Shown here in pieces: positions 14,976 through 23,056 of a stretch of 64,000 nt of DNA (position 1 is the stretch's first letter; each line of letters opens with the position of its first letter). The stretch lies in assembly GCA_937915755.1 (NCBI GenBank), contig CALGGR010000149.1:30909-94908 (forward strand). The letters are read 5' to 3'. Source of the DNA: an uncultured Fretibacterium sp. (GTDB lineage: Bacteria > Synergistota > Synergistia > Synergistales > Aminobacteriaceae). The position numbers and the translations under genes were made by a program. The notes under the pieces are model-generated. The model was given only the letters and a program-made list of their open reading frames with translations, was not told where the DNA came from and did not search any database.

Positions 14976-16793
14976 ATGGACTTTCTGAAGACTGGATTTA
15001 CTCACAAGGATTTACTTGATATTGACGATGATAAACTTCCCTTGCTTGCTGACGAGGTGAGGGAAGTTATCATAGACACTGTGAAGAAGAACGGCGGGCA
15101 TTTAGGCTCATCGCTGGGTGTTGTCGAGCTTACCATTGCGATGCTGAAGGTCTTTGACCCCCTCAATGACAGGATAATCTTCGATGTCGGACATCAGTCT
15201 TACCCCTACAAGATACTCACAGACAGGTTCGACAAATTCCACACTCTGAGGCTCAAGGACGGAATCTCAGGTTTTCCGCGAAGGAGCGAGTCCCCATATG
15301 ACCACTTCAACACGGGGCATTCAAGCACGTCAATCTCGGCGGCTTTGGGTTATGCAAAGGCACGCGATCTTCTCGGCGAAAAGAGGAACGTCATTGCATT
15401 CATCGGTGATGCGTCGCTCATTAACGGTCTGGCATTCGAGGCACTGAATTACGTTCAGGAGACTCACACGAACGTCATCATCATTCTCAACGACAACAGG
15501 CACTCAATAAGCAACAGGGTGGGAGGATTCTCGACGGTCTTGGCGGAATTATCTGCTCACACTTTGTATAGGGGCTTCAAGAATTTTCTCAGAAAGCATT
15601 TTCCGTCACAGAGCAGTACGAGCCTTCTTCCGCGCGCTAGAAATCTCCTCAAGGCATTCACGAGGCCGATAAACCTTTTCGACAAGCTGGGAATAAAATA
15701 CTGGGGGCCATTTGACGGCCATGACATACCGAACGCAATACGAATGATGACCCTCGCCAAGAACTACTACAGACCCGTAATCCTCCACTTCAACACCATA
15801 AAGGGCAAAGGACTTCCAGAAGCCGAGAAAGACCCCACGAAGTATCACCAAGTATCGCCCGCAGGAGAAGTTAAAGGCCGGACATGGAGCGAAGCAGCCT
15901 CAGAGATTGCGGAGGAGCTTGCAATGAAGGACGAAAGGATCGTGTGTTTCACGGCGGCCATGATGACGGGTGTTAAGCTGGAGAAATTCTCGCGGAAATT
16001 CCCGGAACGCTTCTTCGATGTTGGGATTGCTGAGTCCCACATGCTCACTATGGCAGCTGGACTTGCGGCTGGGGGAATGCGTCCTTGGGTGTTCATATAC
16101 TCGACATTCTTGCAGAGGGCGACGGATCAGCTCATGCACGATATTGCGCTTCAGAATCTTCCTGTCGTGATTATGGTTGACAGGGCGGGACTCTCAGGCT
16201 CTGACGGCGACACTCATCAAGGTATGCTCGACATCTCATGGGGGCGCGCTGTACCTAACCTTGAGATTTACGCACCATGCGATGAGGACTCACTGAGGGA
16301 GTGCATGATTTATGCCTCAAAACGTAACGGGCCGACTCTTATTCGCTACCCTCGCGGGAAAATCCCTCCCGTGAAACTGAGCGTTGAGTCTAACGGTGAG
16401 GGGATCGTTAAGATTCATGACGGTGAGAAGTGGGCGTTGCTTGGGAACGGTACGGGCGTGGGAATAATTCTCGATGCCAGAGACATGGCCGGGAATGAGG
16501 GCGTTGATGTTCCTGCAGTGTACGACGTTAGGAGGGTCAAGCCTGTTGATGCTGATGCTGTTGACGGTATATTGAGACGCTACAAAACTGTCGCAGTCGT
16601 TGAGGACAACTACATGGCCGGAGGTTTCGGCGAGGCTTTGGGGGCAATAATCGCTGAGGGAGGATACGGTACGAGGCTCTTGCGATTCGGGGTGCCTGAC
16701 GTCTGCGTAAAACACGCCACTCAATCCGAACAGCGCGAACTCTATGGCCTAACAGCGCGGAACATCTTGGACAGCTACAAGAATGAAGAATAA
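14976..16793 (+). CDS. dxs: 1-deoxy-D-xylulose-5-phosphate synthase
   Basis: 605 residues. Dxs condenses pyruvate and glyceraldehyde 3-phosphate using thiamine diphosphate, the first step of the MEP isoprenoid pathway. Seen: GGHLGSSLGVVELTIAM, FDVGHQSYPYKILTDR, the ThDP motif GDASLINGLAFEAL...NDN, the pyrimidine-domain DRAGLSGSDGDTHQGMLDIS, and the C-terminal transketolase domain. The GD-A-S variant of the usual GDGxLxxGMA motif is a small deviation. The gene begins three bases after the GAF protein and overlaps tlyA by 11 bases, in an operon of four to five genes. Confidence 0.95.
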   Translation: MDFLKTGFTHKDLLDIDDDKLPLLADEVREVIIDTVKKNGGHLGSSLGVVELTIAMLKVFDPLNDRIIFDVGHQSYPYKILTDRFDKFHTLRLKDGISGFPRRSESPYDHFNTGHSSTSISAALGYAKARDLLGEKRNVIAFIGDASLINGLAFEALNYVQETHTNVIIILNDNRHSISNRVGGFSTVLAELSAHTLYRGFKNFLRKHFPSQSSTSLLPRARNLLKAFTRPINLFDKLGIKYWGPFDGHDIPNAIRMMTLAKNYYRPVILHFNTIKGKGLPEAEKDPTKYHQVSPAGEVKGRTWSEAASEIAEELAMKDERIVCFTAAMMTGVKLEKFSRKFPERFFDVGIAESHMLTMAAGLAAGGMRPWVFIYSTFLQRATDQLMHDIALQNLPVVIMVDRAGLSGSDGDTHQGMLDISWGRAVPNLEIYAPCDEDSLRECMIYASKRNGPTLIRYPRGKIPPVKLSVESNGEGIVKIHDGEKWALLGNGTGVGIILDARDMAGNEGVDVPAVYDVRRVKPVDADAVDGILRRYKTVAVVEDNYMAGGFGEALGAIIAEGGYGTRLLRFGVPDVCVKHATQSEQRELYGLTARNILDSYKNEE

Positions 16794-17574
16794 GGAACGA
16801 CTCGATAAATTACTGCCTGAACTTGGCCTCACTGAAACGAGGAACAAGGCTCAGGCTTTAATTATGGCCGGGAAAGTCCGGGTTAATGGTCAGGTAATCA
16901 CGAAATCCGGCGCAATGTACGAGCGTGGAGTGAATATCACCGTCGATGATTCTCCTCAATGGGCAGGAAGAGGAGCGTTGAAACTCTTGCGGGCATTTGA
17001 GGTCTTCAATCTTAATGTTGCTGGAAAAACCTGTGCTGACTTCGGGGCTTCAACGGGGGGTTTCACTGATGTAATGCTCTCGAAAGGTGCGCGGAAAGTC
17101 TACGCTGTCGATGTAGGTTACGGCCAGCTCATATGGAGGCTCATGACTGATCCACGCGTCGTCGTAATGGATAGAACTAACGCACGCTATCTCACACACA
17201 ATGATTTCCCTGAGAAGATAGAGTTTGCGGGCTGTGATGTCTCTTTCATATCGCTCAGGCTGATACTTCCAGTTCTTGATGATGTTTCGGAGGAGGCTGT
17301 CGTCCTGATAAAACCGCAGTTCGAGGCAGGAAGGGACAGAATTTCTCGCGGCGTAATCAGGGACAGGGCGATTCATGTTGAGGTCATCGAGGAAATTCTG
17401 AGCTTCATTCGTGAGAGTACGGGCTTCAAAATCAAGGGTCTCACATATTCCCCGATAAGAGGTCAAGAAGGGAACATAGAATTTTTGTGCCACATTTCGC
17501 ACGATGGGGAAGATGAAATTTTCAGCATTGATGGTATAGTTGACGAGGCACATCAATATACTAGGGGTGATTGA
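16783..17574 (+). CDS. tlyA: TlyA-family rRNA (cytidine-2'-O)-methyltransferase
   Basis: 263 residues. Residues 3-60 form an S4 RNA-binding domain (RLDKLLPELGLTETRNKAQA); residues 75-245 form an FtsJ-type SAM methyltransferase with ADFGASTGGFTDVMLSKGA and VYAVDVGYGQL. The family 2'-O-methylates 16S and/or 23S rRNA cytidines. It often lies beside dxs, as it does here (11-base overlap), which supports the call. Confidence 0.92.
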   Translation: MKNKERLDKLLPELGLTETRNKAQALIMAGKVRVNGQVITKSGAMYERGVNITVDDSPQWAGRGALKLLRAFEVFNLNVAGKTCADFGASTGGFTDVMLSKGARKVYAVDVGYGQLIWRLMTDPRVVVMDRTNARYLTHNDFPEKIEFAGCDVSFISLRLILPVLDDVSEEAVVLIKPQFEAGRDRISRGVIRDRAIHVEVIEEILSFIRESTGFKIKGLTYSPIRGQEGNIEFLCHISHDGEDEIFSIDGIVDEAHQYTRGD

Positions 17575-17580
17575 GGTCAT

Positions 17581-18909
17581 ATGAGGCAGAAGGATTTTCT
17601 GGCAATTTGCGCGGTTGGAAGCCGTGAAGATGTGGAGTTTGCCATCGAGAGGGGAGCAAGCGTGAACAAGAAAGCCTACATTTACGGTGCGAAAGTTCCG
17701 CCGCTATTTGTCGCTGTAATGGAGGAGAACGAGGATGCAATAAAGGTCTTGATGGAACACGGGGCATACTCAGGAGAGGGTTTCACTGCCGCTATAGTGA
17801 AGGGCAAGAAGAGGCTGCTTAAACTTTTGGTTGATCTTGGTGCTGACGTAAATCAAATAGGCTCAAACGCACAAAACCCTCTTTTCCTCGCAATAATCGC
17901 GAACAAGCCAAAGGTCGTGAGATGGCTGATTGAGTTTGGTGCTGACGTTAATGTGAGATCCGACGCAGGATATACTCCGTTGATGTACACGGTTATAGCG
18001 CAGATGAAGGAATTTAATAACGGCCGTAGAGAAAAGAAAATTCACCCCGAAATCATAAAGACCTTAATGAAAGCAGGCGCAAGATACGACGAGGCAATGA
18101 TTATAGCTGTGAAGGCCGGGAACATTCCGTTCCTCGACATAGTCTTAAAGAATGGTGCTGACATAAACCGGAAGTGCTCGATTGAGAGCGAACAGACTGC
18201 TTTGATGGCGGCCATGTTCTCAGGGGACAAGCCCATTGATGCTGAGATGGTGAAGTTTCTGGCAGAGAATGGCGCCGACCTCAACGAAGTATTCAGCCTG
18301 GGCTCCGAAATCGTAACGAATGCAATAAACATCTCAATCTCAGCCGAACGTCCAGATATTACCGAGATACTTTTGTCGAATGGAGCCAACCCGAATTTCC
18401 GCGACAGTGCAGGAAAAACTGCCCTTGTATACGCAGTTCTTACGGGTGAGGAAATATTGAGGCTTTTGCTCAAATATGGCGCAGATCCCAACATTCCTGA
18501 CAACAACAAGCGGACTCCCTTAATGCTTGCGGCCCTCGATGTCGGCACAGAACCCGGAATGATAGAGGCACTAATAGAACATGGAGCAAATATTAACGCT
18601 CAGGATAAAGACGGAATGACGGCACTTCTCTGGGTTGTAAGCGCCAGGGACAGAAATCCCGAAATAATGATGTCATCTCTCATACGAACGGGAGGTATCA
18701 GGGCTGAAGGCTGGGAATCGTGGTTTGGACTTACGGTGATTTACGCGGCGATTAAGCGCGAGGCACAGCTCGATACTATAAGGCTGCTAATCAGGCACGG
18801 AGCTGACGCAAGCATTCCCGACAACAAAGGAATGAACGCGATAGCATGTGCCATGATGGACTATGACAATGAGATGATTGAGATTCTAAGGGAGGAATTT
18901 AAGCGATGA
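17581..18909 (+). CDS. Ankyrin repeat protein
   Basis: 442 residues, made almost wholly of ankyrin repeats. Repeat cores such as NPLFLAIIANKPKVVRWLIE (about 98-117), TALVYAVLTGEEILRLLLKY, TPLMLAALDVGTEPGMIEAL and NAIACAMMDYDNEMIEILRE recur with the spacing of about 33 residues. No signal peptide, no membrane helix and no catalytic domain are seen, so it is probably a cytoplasmic protein-binding scaffold. It starts six bases after tlyA and overlaps gmd by four bases, so it belongs to the operon. Its partner cannot be told from sequence. Confidence 0.85.
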   Translation: MRQKDFLAICAVGSREDVEFAIERGASVNKKAYIYGAKVPPLFVAVMEENEDAIKVLMEHGAYSGEGFTAAIVKGKKRLLKLLVDLGADVNQIGSNAQNPLFLAIIANKPKVVRWLIEFGADVNVRSDAGYTPLMYTVIAQMKEFNNGRREKKIHPEIIKTLMKAGARYDEAMIIAVKAGNIPFLDIVLKNGADINRKCSIESEQTALMAAMFSGDKPIDAEMVKFLAENGADLNEVFSLGSEIVTNAINISISAERPDITEILLSNGANPNFRDSAGKTALVYAVLTGEEILRLLLKYGADPNIPDNNKRTPLMLAALDVGTEPGMIEALIEHGANINAQDKDGMTALLWVVSARDRNPEIMMSSLIRTGGIRAEGWESWFGLTVIYAAIKREAQLDTIRLLIRHGADASIPDNKGMNAIACAMMDYDNEMIEILREEFKR

Positions 18910-19997
18910 AGAAAGCACTAATCACAGGAATAACAGGACAGGACGGAGCATATCTTACGGCGTTTTTGCTGAAGAAGGGCTACGAAGTTCACGGCCTCAA
19001 ACGCAGAAGCTCGATATTCAACACAGCGAGGATCGACAGGTTCTACAGGGACTTGCACGAAGAGGGACACAAGTTCTACCTTCACTATGGGGACTTGACG
19101 GACTCAAGCAATCTCATTCACATGGTGCAGAAGATTCAGCCCGACGAAATCTACAACCTTGCCGCACAGAGCCATGTAAGCGTTTCATTTGAGACACCTG
19201 AATACACTGCTGACTCTGACGGCTTGGGGACGCTGAGACTACTTGAGGCGATAAGGATACTGGGGCTTGAGAAGCACACGAAGTTCTATCAGGCATCGAC
19301 GAGCGAGCTTTTCGGGAAGGTTCAGGAGACACCGCAGAAGGAGACAACGCCGTTCTACCCGCGAAGCCCTTACGCCGCCGCCAAGCTATATGCGTACTGG
19401 ATAACGGTGAATTACCGCGAGGCTTACGGGATTTTTGCCTGCAACGGGATACTCTTCAACCACGAGTCCGAGCTTAGGGGTGAGACATTCGTTACCCGCA
19501 AGATCACGAGAGCCGCCGCAAGAATAGCACTAGGACTTCAGGACAAGACCTATCTCGGAAACCTCAACTCGAAGCGCGACTGGGGGCATTCGGAGGATTA
19601 CGTCCGCGCAATGTGGATGATACTTCAGCAGGAGAAGCCCGAAGATTTTGTGATTGCTACGGGCGAGACTCATTCGGTCAGGGAATTTGCAGAACTTGCG
19701 TTCCATGAGGCTGGAATCCCTATCGAGTGGAGGGGTGAAGGCGTTGACGAAAAGGGCATAGACACGAGAAACGGCAATGTAGTGATTGAGATTGACCCGC
19801 GATATTTCCGGCCCACTGAGGTCGACTTGCTTCTTGGTGATCCGTCAAAGGCCGAGAGAGTATTAGGCTGGAAGAGAAAAGTAACCTTCCCTGAACTCGT
19901 CAAACGAATGGTGAAGTACGACTTGGAGCTTTTCAGGAAGGATATTCTAATCCGCGACGCTGGATATAAAGTTACGAGCGCACTTGAGGAAATATAG
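18906..19997 (+). CDS. gmd: GDP-mannose 4,6-dehydratase
   Basis: 363 residues, full length. It converts GDP-D-mannose to GDP-4-dehydro-6-deoxy-D-mannose, the precursor of GDP-fucose, GDP-rhamnose or perosamine used in surface glycans. Seen: NADP-binding ALITGITGQDGAYLTAFLL, the RRSSIFNTARIDRFYRD loop typical for GMD, active-site Thr/Glu in STSELFGKVQE, and YxxxK as SPYAAAKLYAYW. It ends the + strand operon and faces the AddB-like gene tail to tail, with only 18 bases between the stops. No GDP-fucose synthase follows. Confidence 0.95.
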   Translation: MKKALITGITGQDGAYLTAFLLKKGYEVHGLKRRSSIFNTARIDRFYRDLHEEGHKFYLHYGDLTDSSNLIHMVQKIQPDEIYNLAAQSHVSVSFETPEYTADSDGLGTLRLLEAIRILGLEKHTKFYQASTSELFGKVQETPQKETTPFYPRSPYAAAKLYAYWITVNYREAYGIFACNGILFNHESELRGETFVTRKITRAAARIALGLQDKTYLGNLNSKRDWGHSEDYVRAMWMILQQEKPEDFVIATGETHSVREFAELAFHEAGIPIEWRGEGVDEKGIDTRNGNVVIEIDPRYFRPTEVDLLLGDPSKAERVLGWKRKVTFPELVKRMVKYDLELFRKDILIRDAGYKVTSALEEI

Positions 19998-20015
19998 ATA
20001 GCGAGGGGCGGATTT

Positions 20016-22922
20016 TTACCCCTCTCCGTCCCCATCTGTAATGTCCCCTTTGAACTCGCCTTTGCGGCAGATGCTCTTGATGTGGCAGTACTTGCACTTC
20101 CCTGAATCATAGTCAGGCGAAAACTCTCCGGCTTCCAAGATTCTAACGGCGCATTCCATAGCGTACTTCCCTTCTTCAACGCGCCCAGTAATGTCAGTAT
20201 CGAAGGTAATCGTCTTGCCGTCACTGTTATTAGGAGCAAAGCCTGCGAAAATTCCCTGAGTTCCTGCCGTGAATGAACCCCAAACTTTCCCGTCCTCATG
20301 TCCCAATATATACACTCCCGAAACGTCATAGCCATATTTCTCTTTGAACATGGCCGCGTAAAGTGAGAGCTGTAATCCGTGTTTGAACTCCTTGCGCTCC
20401 GGGTCAGTGTTCCATGACTTTCCTGAAATATCCATGCCTGAGTCGTAACTTTTCGCTGACATTCGGCCTTCCTTGTAATCGGCAATGAACGCAACACATG
20501 AGCCGTCATGCCCCCGAAGTATCTCCACCCTGTCGCACTGCCCTGTGAAGCAGCCGCTTTGAAGCTGTGCCTCGTCCTCAAGAAGTATTGCCTCGTGTTC
20601 ATAGTCTTTGTGCAGAGCATCGAGAATAACACCCTGAACTCCCGCGAGCCTTTCAGCACGGAATGCAACAGCCTTAAGTCTCCGTTTGAGTCTTGGGTCG
20701 CTCAAAAGCTGATGAAACTTCCCGTAAGTCTGGTCATCTTTCTCCGATTCAAGCAGCTTCTTCCATTCAGATTCTGCGATTTCAGTGAAGCGTGTACCCT
20801 TAGCGGTCATGTCCCAGCGGTAAATTTTCCAGACGGTCTCCCAGTACTTATGAAGCATGTTGCCCCATTCAGCGGATGGTACTAACTCAGAGTCGGGCTG
20901 ATATAGTTTTGCTGACTGACGCTGATACCAAAGAAGCGGGCATTCAAGAAGCTCCTGGATATTACTCGCTGCAATGGCGTTTGATTTTGCTTTCACGCAA
21001 GGAAGACTTCTCGAAGTTTTCCCCACAGCGTCAATCTCATCGAACGTGAAGCCGTCAGCCCCAATGAGAATCTTTATACCCTCAGATTTAAGCGTTGACA
21101 TCTTCCATTCCTTCATGTCATTGAGGAATTTCGGCATGAAAGGAGATTCTGATACCGGCCTTCCATCGTCATCGAGAAGAGGACGCGATATTATAGTGAG
21201 CCTTTCGCCCGTCATTATGAGACGCCGGAATAACGCCTCGCGCTGTTCAGCCTTCTCCTTTGTCTGCGGAAGAAATGCTCCGTTCTCATTGAGATTGCTG
21301 CGTTCTTCGTTCCCGAGAAGCGGGGAGGCTTTCTGGTTTGGCGACCATGATTTCTGTGTTACACCTGACATTATCCAAACTGGGAATGACGACAATACCG
21401 GCGGAGTTCCTGCGAATATCTGAACGGAGTCCGAGAGCTGCAAAGGTGCGCGAACGTGAGAATTTCTGCACCAGTCCTCAAGAAAATCATAAGCGTCCTC
21501 ACCCTTCAATCCGTAATCCTTAAAGCTGCCCAAATCAGGCAAAAGCTCCCTGAGTGCTATGGCCTTCTCGCTTACGGTTTCGATTGCGCTGGCCGTGAAC
21601 CTCATGGACTCGTCAAGCTCCGGATAATCTGAGATGTCGTCATCACGTTCAAGCCATAAGCCCGGAGTGTTGAGGAATTTGTCGAACCCGGTCATAATTT
21701 TCGCGGGAGTGTTCTTACCTTCGAGGAACTTGCAGAATTTCTCGACCGCCTCAATCGCTATAAGTGCTGTGCGGAAAATGTCAGGATATTTCTCGCCGGG
21801 GTCATCAGTTTTATCAGTGAGATAATTTTTCCAATTCTCAAGCCCTGAACACCCAGCACGGTAAGCCTTCATCACTGGGAATCTTGAACCCGCAAAGCAT
21901 GGCTGAGTCAGCATTACGGCTGTGTCATAGGCCGGAAAGCTTCGTGAGTCAAGATACCTCAACGCCGATATTATCTTACCCGGAAGTGTCGCGCTTATCG
22001 TAACGCCGTCCTTGAAGTTGAAGGGTACTCCATAACGCTCGAATGCCTCAGCGAATGACTCCTCTCTTCCCTCGTCAATCATCAGGCCGATTTCGTCAAA
22101 GCCAGGAAATTCACCGCCAGCCTCCCAATTACCCGATGACCAGAGAGCGAGAGTCCTTGCGATAATTTCGGGTTCTAATCCCGGCTCTGCTGAAGGGATT
22201 TCGAGGATTCTTCCGGCTGACTTCAGGGGTGGAACTGAGTAACTCAACTGTAAATCAACGTCATGAAATCCGGCCATGTTAGTCTCAGGCTTGAGGATTA
22301 TTACATTACTGCAACGGCCTCGAATTGCCCGGACGAGTTCGAGCTGTGCATGATTGAACGAAAGGAATCCCGCGAATATGACGGCGAGATTTTTCCCCCA
22401 ATCCTGATTTTCGGGGACTGCCTCATATGCGGCCGAGTATACCTGCGCGCTGTCGAGCAAATTGCTGCTGTCCAGGTAATTCAGGTAGTCGCTGTATATT
22501 TCGGGCAGTATAAATTCAGCGGGGTTGTCGCTCTCGGGATTGAGGGGTAACGTGTCGGGGGGCACGGCCTCATTGAGAAGTTCACGAATGTCGCTGGACA
22601 AAACCGTTAGGAAGCCTGAACGTTGGAGACCGGGCAATGATTTTACTTTGTCGTGATGGCGGGTTAATGCGTCTTCAAGAATCCTTCGGAGTATGAGCAA
22701 GTGATCTGGCGGCGAGAGGGTTCTGCGTCTTTTTCCGGAGGGTACTATGTCTTCATATATATCCTGCCATGTCCAAATGTTTTGAGTGTCATGGCCGGGG
22801 AATAGCCGTTTGTCCTTCCGCGATGGGACGATGAAACGGAGTTCGCGCCCCGAAAATTTCCGTATTATTTCGTGTATTATGGACTTGAAGTCTGAGCCGT
22901 TGTTATATGAATGAGTCTGCAT
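20016..22922 (-). CDS. AddB-like PD-(D/E)XK nuclease family protein
   Basis: 968 residues. The C-terminal part (about 680-960) is a RecB/AddB-type nuclease: active-site IADYKEGR, helix HGLQLSLYAAMFKEKYG, and four Cys arranged as in the AddB iron-sulfur nuclease (one in LLECPLLWYQR, three in CKYCHIKSICRKG). The N-terminal two thirds resemble the helicase-derived arm of AddB, without a canonical Walker A motif. Such subunits process DNA ends for recombination repair, normally with an AddA helicase; no addA gene is in this window, so the pairing is unproved. The gene stands alone between gmd (convergent) and ftsK. Its ATG has AGGA about seven bases upstream. Confidence 0.75.
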   Translation of the reverse strand: MQTHSYNNGSDFKSIIHEIIRKFSGRELRFIVPSRKDKRLFPGHDTQNIWTWQDIYEDIVPSGKRRRTLSPPDHLLILRRILEDALTRHHDKVKSLPGLQRSGFLTVLSSDIRELLNEAVPPDTLPLNPESDNPAEFILPEIYSDYLNYLDSSNLLDSAQVYSAAYEAVPENQDWGKNLAVIFAGFLSFNHAQLELVRAIRGRCSNVIILKPETNMAGFHDVDLQLSYSVPPLKSAGRILEIPSAEPGLEPEIIARTLALWSSGNWEAGGEFPGFDEIGLMIDEGREESFAEAFERYGVPFNFKDGVTISATLPGKIISALRYLDSRSFPAYDTAVMLTQPCFAGSRFPVMKAYRAGCSGLENWKNYLTDKTDDPGEKYPDIFRTALIAIEAVEKFCKFLEGKNTPAKIMTGFDKFLNTPGLWLERDDDISDYPELDESMRFTASAIETVSEKAIALRELLPDLGSFKDYGLKGEDAYDFLEDWCRNSHVRAPLQLSDSVQIFAGTPPVLSSFPVWIMSGVTQKSWSPNQKASPLLGNEERSNLNENGAFLPQTKEKAEQREALFRRLIMTGERLTIISRPLLDDDGRPVSESPFMPKFLNDMKEWKMSTLKSEGIKILIGADGFTFDEIDAVGKTSRSLPCVKAKSNAIAASNIQELLECPLLWYQRQSAKLYQPDSELVPSAEWGNMLHKYWETVWKIYRWDMTAKGTRFTEIAESEWKKLLESEKDDQTYGKFHQLLSDPRLKRRLKAVAFRAERLAGVQGVILDALHKDYEHEAILLEDEAQLQSGCFTGQCDRVEILRGHDGSCVAFIADYKEGRMSAKSYDSGMDISGKSWNTDPERKEFKHGLQLSLYAAMFKEKYGYDVSGVYILGHEDGKVWGSFTAGTQGIFAGFAPNNSDGKTITFDTDITGRVEEGKYAMECAVRILEAGEFSPDYDSGKCKYCHIKSICRKGEFKGDITDGDGEG

Positions 22923-22977
22923 AGTTAATCCTGCTTTCTTTCGAAATTATAGGAATGAAGTAATTATATCAGTGTGC

Positions 22978-23009
22978 AAAAAAATACTCCCCGCTTTCAA
23001 ACAGGGAGT
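22978..23009 (-). terminator. Rho-independent terminator of the ftsK-like gene
   Basis: On the - strand ACTCCC and GGGAGT form a 6-bp stem around a 12-base loop, followed by a seven-T run (A on + at 22978-22984). It lies about 50 bases after the stop of the 23057 gene. Confidence 0.75.
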
Positions 23010-23056
23010 GCGGAATTTTCAGTGTGTAGCATGATTCTCACACGAAAGACTCATTC

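Noticed and set aside
19670..20668. 332-codon - strand frame covering the gmd end and the AddB-like gene end
   Set aside because: It is out of frame with both recognisable proteins and has no ribosome site or family resemblance.
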